From Endozoicomonas sp. SCSIO W0465 (GTDB lineage: Bacteria; Pseudomonadota; Gammaproteobacteria; Pseudomonadales; Endozoicomonadaceae): a DNA stretch of 64,000 bases. Location of the stretch: contig NZ_CP092417.1 in the NCBI RefSeq assembly GCF_023716865.1, forward strand, positions 7,114,501-7,178,500. The letters are read 5' to 3'. Made by a program: the position numbers and the translations under genes. A model generated the notes under the pieces. The model was not told where the DNA came from and did not search any database. It saw only the letters and a program-made list of their open reading frames with translations. This document shows, piece by piece, positions 17,475 through 24,480 of this stretch; position 1 is the stretch's first letter; the number at the start of each line of letters is the position of its first letter.

Positions 17475-19664
17475 ATGGACGTAACCTCAATACTTGACTC
17501 ACTGAATGATGCGCAGCGCAGTGCTGTTGCAGCTCCCGTCAGCTCTATGCTGGTACTGGCAGGTGCCGGTAGTGGTAAAACCCGCGTTTTGGTTCATCGG
17601 ATCGCCTGGCTGGTTCAGGCTGAAGCCATGTCAGCCTATTCAGTGATGGCCGTCACCTTCACCAACAAGGCGGCAGCTGAGATGCGTTCTCGTATTGAGG
17701 AACTGCTGGGCATCGCCCCAAGGGGAATGTGGGTCGGCACTTTTCACGGCCTTTCCCATCGCCTTCTCCGGGCACACTGGAAGGAAACAGGGCTACCGGA
17801 AAACTTTCAGATTCTGGACAGTGATGATCAGCTGCGCGTACTCAAACGGATCATGAAAGCCATGCAGCTGGATGAACAAAAATGGCCTCCACGACAGGCC
17901 CAATGGTTTATTAACAGCAAGAAAGATGAAGGGCTCCGTCCTGATTACATTGATCCTGGCTATGACCCATTTGAACGAACCATGGTGGATGTTTATCGCC
18001 GCTACCATGACTACTGCGAGCAAGCCGGAGTGGTCGACTTCGGAGAACTGCTGCTGCGCGCGCATGAGCTATTACTGAAGCGAGCAGATATTCTCCAGCA
18101 TTACCGTGAGCGTTTTCGCTATATTCTGGTGGATGAGTTTCAGGATACCAACGCCGTGCAGTACGCCTGGCTACGACTTCTGGCCGGAGACCAGGATAAA
18201 CTGATGGTGGTTGGCGATGATGACCAATCGATTTACGGCTGGCGCGGGGCCAGAATTGAGAATATACGTCAGTTTACACATGACTTCCCCAATGCCCAGA
18301 CCATCAAACTGGAACAGAATTACCGCTCTACCGGCAATATCCTCCAGGCAGCCAATGCCGTTATTGCCAACAACCCGGATCGTTTAGGAAAAGAGCTGCG
18401 CACCGACGGCGATAAAGGTGAGCCAGTGCACCTGTACGCTGGTTTTAACGAAATGGACGAAGCCCGATTTATCACAGACCGGATTAAAGATGCCATTTCC
18501 AACGGCATGGCCCGCAGTGATATCGCCATCCTTTATCGATCCAACGCTCAATCCCGTATTCTTGAAGAAGCGATGCTCAGGGCTGCGATCCCCTATCGAA
18601 TCTACGGTGGACAGCGTTTCTTTGAGCGAGCAGAAATCAAAAATGCCCTGGCCTATCTCCGTCTGGTCAGTTCTCCCAATGACGACACCTCTGTGGAGCG
18701 GGTTATCAATATTCCGACCCGGGGCATTGGGGAAAAAACGGTAGAAAAGCTCAGAGAGGCTGCTCGAAGCCAGGGGATTTCACTCTGGCAGGCCCTGAAA
18801 AACCTCGTGGCATCGTCTGCAGTTGGTGGCAAGGCGGGTAAATCCATGGCGGCCTTTGTCGAGCTGATCGAGTCAATGAACCGTGCCGGTGAAACACTGG
18901 ATCTTGGCGAACTTTCTGATCACGTTGTCACCATGAGTGGGCTGATTGACCACCACAGTAAAGAGAAGGGGGAGAAAGGTCAGGCTCGGGTAGAAAACCT
19001 CGAGGAACTGGTTAACGCCTGTCGTCAGTTTGATATGGATGAGCTATTTCTTGATGGAGATCCGAATGCAGATCAGGCTGAAAAAACCGAAGCCATAACC
19101 CCTCTGGATGCGTTCCTGGCCCATGCGGCGCTGGAATCGGGCACCAATCAGGCAGATCAATTCCAGGACAGCGTGCAAATGATGACACTGCACTCGGCAA
19201 AAGGTCTTGAGTTTCCCCTGGTCTTTCTGGCCGGTATGGAAGAGGGGTTATTCCCCCACAAAATGTCACTGGATGAAGGCAACCTGGAGGAAGAGCGTCG
19301 GCTTTGTTATGTGGGCATAACCCGTGCCATGGAAACCCTGTATCTGACGTATGCGGAAAGCCGACGCCTGTATGGCAGTGAAACCATGAACCGTCCTTCC
19401 CGATTTATTCGGGAGATCCCCGGTGAGTTGCTTCAGGAGGTTCGCCTTGGGGGCACCATTACCCGACCGGTCGTAACCCGCATGGCACCCGCATCGCCTG
19501 ATCATGGACTGTCACTCGGCCAGCGCGTCCATCACAACGTATTTGGCGAAGGTGTTGTTATTAATTATGAAGGTGATGGCAATCAGGCCCGGGTTCAGGT
19601 CAATTTTGACTCTGAAGGCGCTAAATGGCTGATGATGGCCTATGCCAATCTTTCTCCGATTTAG
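17475..19664 (+). CDS. uvrD: DNA helicase II UvrD
   Basis: This 729-aa superfamily 1A helicase unwinds DNA 3'-5' in nucleotide excision and mismatch repair. The start MDVTSILDSLNDAQRSAV matches the UvrD pattern. Helicase motifs are in order: LAGAGSGKTRV (Walker A), FTNKAAAEMR, GTFHGLSHRLLR, LVDEFQDTN (motif II), GDDDQSIYGWRGA (III), LEQNYRS (IV), MTLHSAKGLEF (V) and YVGITRAME (VI). The C-terminal tail (LGQRVHHNVFGEGVVINYEGDG) carries the Tudor-like RNA polymerase/UvrB-binding module. The length equals that of E. coli UvrD within a few residues. It faces murI convergently. Confidence 0.96.
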   Translation: MDVTSILDSLNDAQRSAVAAPVSSMLVLAGAGSGKTRVLVHRIAWLVQAEAMSAYSVMAVTFTNKAAAEMRSRIEELLGIAPRGMWVGTFHGLSHRLLRAHWKETGLPENFQILDSDDQLRVLKRIMKAMQLDEQKWPPRQAQWFINSKKDEGLRPDYIDPGYDPFERTMVDVYRRYHDYCEQAGVVDFGELLLRAHELLLKRADILQHYRERFRYILVDEFQDTNAVQYAWLRLLAGDQDKLMVVGDDDQSIYGWRGARIENIRQFTHDFPNAQTIKLEQNYRSTGNILQAANAVIANNPDRLGKELRTDGDKGEPVHLYAGFNEMDEARFITDRIKDAISNGMARSDIAILYRSNAQSRILEEAMLRAAIPYRIYGGQRFFERAEIKNALAYLRLVSSPNDDTSVERVINIPTRGIGEKTVEKLREAARSQGISLWQALKNLVASSAVGGKAGKSMAAFVELIESMNRAGETLDLGELSDHVVTMSGLIDHHSKEKGEKGQARVENLEELVNACRQFDMDELFLDGDPNADQAEKTEAITPLDAFLAHAALESGTNQADQFQDSVQMMTLHSAKGLEFPLVFLAGMEEGLFPHKMSLDEGNLEEERRLCYVGITRAMETLYLTYAESRRLYGSETMNRPSRFIREIPGELLQEVRLGGTITRPVVTRMAPASPDHGLSLGQRVHHNVFGEGVVINYEGDGNQARVQVNFDSEGAKWLMMAYANLSPI

Positions 19665-19752
19665 TCAGCGCCAGAGGGCTTGCTGAACTGAAAGCAGTCA
19701 CTTTTATGAAGTACGATCACTTGAATGATTGAGAGTATTGTCGCCACATTCA

Positions 19753-20604
19753 TCATGTTTCATCATGTGAGTGTGGCGTCACGCCTTTTGGCTCCACCAG
19801 CAAATACCTCACAATAGCAAACCCCATGTTCTCCAAAGCCGGAACCAGGGCGCTGACCTGCTCAGCCTGCCCGGTGTGCATAAAGTAATCTTGCGGTGCT
19901 GAATCTGCTGGAAAAGCATTCGGCCCCAACAGGCTGACAACCCTGCGGGCAATGGCAGCGCCTGAGTCGATCCAATGAATATCTGCAGACAGCTGTTGCA
20001 AAGCCTCTCTCAGCAGAGGGAAATGTGTACAGCCAAGCACTACCGCATCCGGCACCAACTCTCCCTCAAGAAAGGGGGCAAGAATCTTTCGCAAATCACG
20101 CTCTGAAACCGGCTCACCCCGAAGGTACTGTTCAGCCATCTGCACCAGCTCGCTGGAGCCGACTCGAATCACATGACAGTCCCCGGCAAAATCATCAATC
20201 AGCTGATCCGTATAGCGGCGGGCAATGGTGCCCGGTGTCGCCAGAAGGCCGATGCATCGTTTTTCAGAGTACTCACTGGCCGTCTTGATGGCCGGAACCA
20301 CGCCAACAACGGGAAAATCCAGTTCTTCACGTACTCTGGGCAGAGAGATCGTACTGGCCGTATTACAGGCAATGACGGCCAGCGAAGGATCAAACTGTTC
20401 GGCCACAGCATTTAGACAGAGGCTGGTCCGCTCAATCACCTCCACCTCAGGCTTGGGACCATAAGGAAAACCATGAATATCAGAACAGTAAACCACCGGA
20501 GCATGGGGTAAAACCTGCTTTATTTCCTGATAGATACTGAGGCCGCCAACACCGGAATCAAAAATAACGATGGGTTTTGCCCTTTTATTCACGGCTGTTT
20601 TCAC
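19753..20604 (-). CDS. murI: Glutamate racemase MurI
   Basis: The enzyme interconverts L- and D-glutamate for peptidoglycan. The N-terminal FDSGVGGLSIYQEI, the two catalytic cysteines (IACNTAST and LGCTHFPLL) and VVGVVPAIK are all present. The open frame extends to an ATG at 20661. I prefer the GTG at 20604 because TGGAAG lies 6 bases upstream and the extra N-terminal stretch is basic and unlike the family; GTG at 20592 is another option. It is divergent from cdd and convergent with uvrD. Confidence 0.92.
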   Translation of the reverse strand: MKTAVNKRAKPIVIFDSGVGGLSIYQEIKQVLPHAPVVYCSDIHGFPYGPKPEVEVIERTSLCLNAVAEQFDPSLAVIACNTASTISLPRVREELDFPVVGVVPAIKTASEYSEKRCIGLLATPGTIARRYTDQLIDDFAGDCHVIRVGSSELVQMAEQYLRGEPVSERDLRKILAPFLEGELVPDAVVLGCTHFPLLREALQQLSADIHWIDSGAAIARRVVSLLGPNAFPADSAPQDYFMHTGQAEQVSALVPALENMGFAIVRYLLVEPKGVTPHSHDET

Positions 20605-20791
20605 AAGAAACTTCCAGACAAAATGGCGACATAGTGTTTTCAATCTCCATTTCAGACGCAATAAGCGTTATTCCTATTAATGAAGATATCGCAGATCGAC
20701 AGCATTGAACAAAGAGCGATGGCAATTTCTCCGTTTCCATAGTACATAAAGAGACATAAACAGCATTGAACCCTGCCATGGGAGTAACACT

Positions 20792-21700
20792 ATGAATCAC
20801 AAGGCTTTTCAGGATCAACTGGCTCAATTCCCGGTTAATGCTGCTGATATTCTGCAACAATTGGTCCACCAGCAGGGCCGACTTGAGCCAGAACAAGTAA
20901 ATGAGCTTAAGGGCCTGATGGAGTTGACATCTGAGAATCTTCTGAAGGCACTGTTTCCGCTTGCGGCATCCATGAGTACCTGCCCGATTTCACACTTTTC
21001 CGTTGGTGCGATTGTGGAAGGCTTTCGCTCAGAAGGACAAGGTCCTGTCTATCTGGGTGCAAACCTGGAAACAGCAGGGCAACCATTAAAAATGACCATT
21101 CATGCCGAACAGGCAGCCATCTGTAATGCCTGGCATCAGGGTGAAACCCGACTGTGCCGTCTGATAGTCAATGAAGCCCCCTGTGGTCACTGCCGACAGT
21201 TTATGAACGAACTCCATGGGATCAACCAGATGGATATCCTGGTCAGTCCACTCGATAGTGGCCAACAGCGGCAATACAGAATCTCAAACCTGCTTCCCGA
21301 TGCTTTTGGTCCCGGAGATCTGAAACAAAGCACTCGACTGATGAGCCCATCACAGCTCTCATTTGAAAGTCCGAATCCTGTCGACAAGCTGGTCAACGCA
21401 GCAACTGAAGCAGCCCGGAGGAGTTATGCGCCTTATTCCGGTTGTCACTCAGGCATAGCTCTTCTTATAGATAATGGAGATATAGTTTCTGGTAGATATG
21501 CTGAGAATGCAGCATTCAACCCGGGAATGACGGCCGTAGAGGCCGCTTTGGTTAATCTCCGTCTATCCAGCCTTGCCGAGAATCAAGGCAAGGTTATTGA
21601 TGCCGTCCTGGTTGAAAGACAGGCTCCCATCTCTCATCAGGGCGTGACCGCTTCAATCATAAGTCATATAGGGGCAGAATTACGCTATTTCGTTGTGTAA
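20792..21700 (+). CDS. cdd: Cytidine deaminase (dimeric, E. coli type)
   Basis: The 302-aa enzyme deaminates cytidine and deoxycytidine to uridines for pyrimidine salvage. The zinc site is intact: HAEQ for the His ligand and catalytic Glu, and PCGHC for the two Cys ligands. The ISHFSVGAIVEG substrate strand is also present. The second, catalytically dead repeat (SYAPYSGCHSGIALLI) is present, so this is the two-domain form of ~295 aa, not the short tetrameric type. Confidence 0.94.
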   Translation: MNHKAFQDQLAQFPVNAADILQQLVHQQGRLEPEQVNELKGLMELTSENLLKALFPLAASMSTCPISHFSVGAIVEGFRSEGQGPVYLGANLETAGQPLKMTIHAEQAAICNAWHQGETRLCRLIVNEAPCGHCRQFMNELHGINQMDILVSPLDSGQQRQYRISNLLPDAFGPGDLKQSTRLMSPSQLSFESPNPVDKLVNAATEAARRSYAPYSGCHSGIALLIDNGDIVSGRYAENAAFNPGMTAVEAALVNLRLSSLAENQGKVIDAVLVERQAPISHQGVTASIISHIGAELRYFVV

Positions 21701-21745
21701 ACTTTAAGGAACTCATTAAACATGATTGAGCAAGGAGGCCAGATC

Positions 21746-22009
21746 GTGAGTTCAGGTTACAGAGTTGACCCATCATCCTCTCCCCATCTTGACTACGGTC
21801 AAGGCAATGATGACAGTCCCGGTAAAAATGATGGCAGTGCCAGCGCTGCTTCAACAAACCATAAGTCTTACATTGACCGATCAAACTCAAGAAAAGGTGA
21901 AGATAAATCGCTGGATATGCGTAAAGCTCGTAAAAAAAACAAACGCAAAAAGAAAAAAATCTCTGAGAGAAATACCAGGGAGTTTGATGACAATCAAACC
22001 AATGGCTGA
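21746..22009 (+). CDS. Small lysine-rich protein of unknown function
   Basis: The product is 87 aa from a GTG at 21746, chosen because AAGGAGG sits at ideal spacing; an in-frame ATG at 21722 has a poorer site. The N-terminal half is polar and Ser/Gly/Asp-rich. The C-terminal half holds a dense basic tract (RKARKKNKRKKKK) followed by an acidic tail. I do not recognise a family. The tract resembles a eukaryotic nuclear-localisation signal but could equally bind nucleic acid in the bacterium. It follows cdd by 45 bp and is immediately followed by MITE-A copy 1. Confidence 0.5.
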   Translation: MSSGYRVDPSSSPHLDYGQGNDDSPGKNDGSASAASTNHKSYIDRSNSRKGEDKSLDMRKARKKNKRKKKKISERNTREFDDNQTNG

Positions 22010-22023
22010 AGGTAATTATTAGA

Positions 22024-22183
22024 GGCTCTTGTAGGATTTCAGACTGCTACTGGGTTGAACATTGCTGAAGCCCTTTATCTACAAAGGTTGTCAGCATATT
22101 GTCCGGTAATGTTGCTCAATCCTTGTTTTTCGTGACCTACAGTCAGTTTTCACTGTAGAGCAGTTCGTAATCAAAATAGAGCC
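22024..22183 (+). mobile_element. MITE-A copy 1 (160 bp, non-autonomous, IS1595-type ends)
   Basis: The element begins GGCTCTTGTAGG and ends with the complement of GGCTCTATTTTG. It has a perfect 8-bp target duplication TTATTAGA (22016-22023, 22184-22191). It is one of three 160-bp copies (others at 29521-29680 and 46146-46305, both inverted). Both ends match the two ends of the IS1595 element at 55413-56444, notably the GAACTGCT and CAGACTGCT blocks 17-25 bp in. It encodes nothing of its own. Confidence 0.9.
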
Positions 22184-22228
22184 TTATTAGATTGCCTTTT
22201 TGCTCCAACAGAGAGACAAAAAATAAGT

Positions 22229-22247
22229 ATAAATGAGAATCATTATC
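22229..22247. promoter_or_regulatory. Fur box
   Basis: ATAAATGAGAATCATTATC matches the 19-bp Fur consensus (GATAATGATAATCATTATC) at 15 of 19 positions, including the whole right half. It is now followed by an IS66 element and an IS66 relic. The nearest iron-type genes are the decayed ExbB/TonB fragments at 27.1-27.9 kb. I infer it once drove an iron-transport operon since scrambled by insertions. Confidence 0.6.
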
Positions 22248-22273
22248 ACTTGATCTTTTCTCTTTGTTTAATG

Positions 22274-23881
22274 GTAACTATTCAGCACTGAGCAAAGGCA
22301 TATTACAGTAATTCCGAACAGCTCTATGAAGTGATTGATATATGTCCATTCCCTGTTTTCTGGCAGACGACAAATAGCTGCGAATCCGTGCAAACATAGA
22401 ACCACCGTCTGCACTCCTGAAGCAGCCTGAGATTTTCTGCTTTAACTTGGCCATTCGAACATCCCGCTCACTGCCATTGTTATCGAAGGGAATGGTAAAA
22501 TCTGACATGAAGCGCAGTGTCTCAGCCTTGAACTCAGTGAGTCGTTTGAAGAGATTGTAAGCTTTAGTATTCTTGACTTTCTTGCGCTTAAGCTCCTCTC
22601 GTTGCTTCTCCATATAGACGACTTCTTTCATTAGAGCCCGCTGAAGCAACCGGTCATAAATCTTCTCGATTCGTTCACAGACAACACTTGGCATCTGTAG
22701 CATACCTATGGTCTTAAAGCCCTTGCAGTAATGCCAGGAAAGCCTCAGTAGCTTCATCAATCGCAACGCCAGTTGATTGCTGTCCCTATCAACAACACCC
22801 AAAAGCTCCCTCAGGTGATGGGCATTGCAAAGTACGTGAGTTGCCGCATATGCAAAATAGGATTTCCAATGATCATGAACCAGAACGCCTGCAAATGTTA
22901 GCAGTATGCCCATCGTGTCCATGGCCTCACGACCTCGCTTTTCAGACAAGTAGTAGAGCGTCCATTGTTCATCCCGCATAACGTGTAGCCAGTGCAAAGA
23001 GCCCTCGGCCCGCATACCCGTTTCATCGGCTCCGGCAACAGACGATTCCCGCAAGGCGTCACGAATAACCTCTTCAGTAGAAGCCAGATTTTCATAGGTT
23101 CTGGCCACAAAATTGGCGACAGTGCCTGCACTTACACTCATTTTATAGAGAGTATTAAAATACTCTGACACGCGCTTAAAAGGCAGGAAATGGTATTGGT
23201 TAAGATAGACGGCCATAGCCTGTGTGGCTGAGCCATATTGTGCGGCAGCGGTAACACCTTCCGGGAATTCAGCCTGATTCCGACAACCACAAGTGCAGAT
23301 TTTTACTTCAGCTCTATGGGCCGTTACTTCAAATTCACCCGGTCTCCCTGGTTCAAACACCTGTCGTTCAATATATTTGACCGGCTCACTATCAAGAAGA
23401 GACGCCTGACATTTATTGCATTCTTTAACCGGAAGGTACTCAATATAGTCAGGGATATCGACCTGTTTAAGACAAGTGCCCTGATGCCCTTTCTTTCCAC
23501 CGGCTTTATTACCAGAAGACTGTCTCAGACTTTTAGGATTGGGTTTTTCATCCGATGGATCGGTACCTTTATCTGCGGAAAGGTCGTCAGAATGATCTGG
23601 AGAATTACTGTTTTTACAAGGTTTTTGATAACCATCAGACGATGGCGGCTTGCTGCTGTTTTGACTGTTCTTGCCAACCTTTTCTTCCAATTCTCGACAT
23701 CGCTCTTCCAGACAGGCAACTCTCATCCGCAGCTCTGCATTCTCTTTCAAGAGAATCTCAGCCGACATAGTTGCGGGTAGTTCTGGAATCATGCTGGCGA
23801 ATATTGTGGAAAAATGGTGCTTAAGAGGATGGTATAAAAATCAGAAAATTCCAGATTTATGTGGGGGTGCTGAACAGTTAC
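22274..23881 (-). mobile_element. IS66-family element (TnpC-only), second type
   Basis: Ends are GTAACTATTCAGCA (left) and GTAACTGTTCAGCA (right, complement), with a perfect 8-bp duplication GTTTAATG (22266-22273 and 23882-23889). It is inserted beside a relic of another IS66. Its single gene is complete. Confidence 0.88.
22278..23792 (-). CDS. tnpC: IS66-family transposase TnpC
   Basis: The 504-aa protein has an N-terminal leucine-zipper coil (LLKENAELRMRVACLEERC). Next come the conserved KNSQNSSKPPSSDG linker, a zinc-finger-like segment (CNKCQASL ... CTCGC), and the catalytic core with VAGADETGMRAEG, VLVHDHWKSYFAY and FDNNGSERDVRMAKLKQ. These are the standard IS66 landmarks in order. Its stop codon lies in the terminal repeat. 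It differs from the IS66 at 6.2 kb, which has a different N-terminal linker. Confidence 0.92.
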   Translation of the reverse strand: MIPELPATMSAEILLKENAELRMRVACLEERCRELEEKVGKNSQNSSKPPSSDGYQKPCKNSNSPDHSDDLSADKGTDPSDEKPNPKSLRQSSGNKAGGKKGHQGTCLKQVDIPDYIEYLPVKECNKCQASLLDSEPVKYIERQVFEPGRPGEFEVTAHRAEVKICTCGCRNQAEFPEGVTAAAQYGSATQAMAVYLNQYHFLPFKRVSEYFNTLYKMSVSAGTVANFVARTYENLASTEEVIRDALRESSVAGADETGMRAEGSLHWLHVMRDEQWTLYYLSEKRGREAMDTMGILLTFAGVLVHDHWKSYFAYAATHVLCNAHHLRELLGVVDRDSNQLALRLMKLLRLSWHYCKGFKTIGMLQMPSVVCERIEKIYDRLLQRALMKEVVYMEKQREELKRKKVKNTKAYNLFKRLTEFKAETLRFMSDFTIPFDNNGSERDVRMAKLKQKISGCFRSADGGSMFARIRSYLSSARKQGMDIYQSLHRAVRNYCNMPLLSAE

Positions 23882-24405
23882 GTTTAATGAAAGTTTGCGT
23901 CCATTTCCCTGAAGCCGTACAGGTGGCAAACGATTCCAGGCCTGCGGGGCTGGTTCAGGTGCAAGTGATAGAAGACCAACCCGTTCGAGCCAATCCTGGA
24001 GTCTGCTTGACTCTATCAACACCCAAAGGGTATCGCATTGAACTTGAGCCGGGATTTGATGCTGATTTGTTGCATAAAGTGCTCAGGATTGTGGAAACAG
24101 CATGATAACCCATACATCTCAACTGAAGGTGTATCTGTTTGCTGGATATTGATAACAACGCTGCCGAGCGAGTGATCAAACCCTTTGTGCTTGGCCGCAA
24201 GAACTGGCTATTTGCCCATAGTGTCAAAGGTGTGCGTGCAAGTGCCATTCTCTACAGCCTGGTAGAAACTGCCAAGGCGAATGGGCTGGAGCCTTACGCC
24301 TGGCTGACGTATGTCCTTAAGCAACTGCCAGAACCGGGGCCGAATGACAGTGTTGAATATTTGCTCCCGATGAATTTATCTCCAGCAGATATTCGCCAAG
24401 CCTGA
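23882..24405 (+). pseudogene. IS66 relic: TnpA tail joined to TnpC tail
   Basis: Two fragments of an older IS66 remain. Up to 24105 there is a TnpA-like C-terminus (GLVQVQVIED ... YRIELEPGFDADLLHKVL). At 24139-24405 there is a TnpC C-terminus beginning DIDNNAAERVIKPFVLGRKN and ending ELPADIRQA-like (SPADIRQA). Everything between, including tnpB and most of tnpC, has been lost. The left part lies against the younger IS66. Confidence 0.75.
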
Positions 24406-24480
24406 TATATAGGAAGGCTCTAACTTTGCCCCCCCATCTTCGATACCACTGTATTGAACCAATAGAGCCAGAGATAGTCA

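Noticed and set aside
24416..24469. GGCTCT ... AGAGCC pair as another MITE of the A/B family
   Set aside because: It is only 54 bp, has no internal match to the MITE ends beyond six bases, and has no target duplication.
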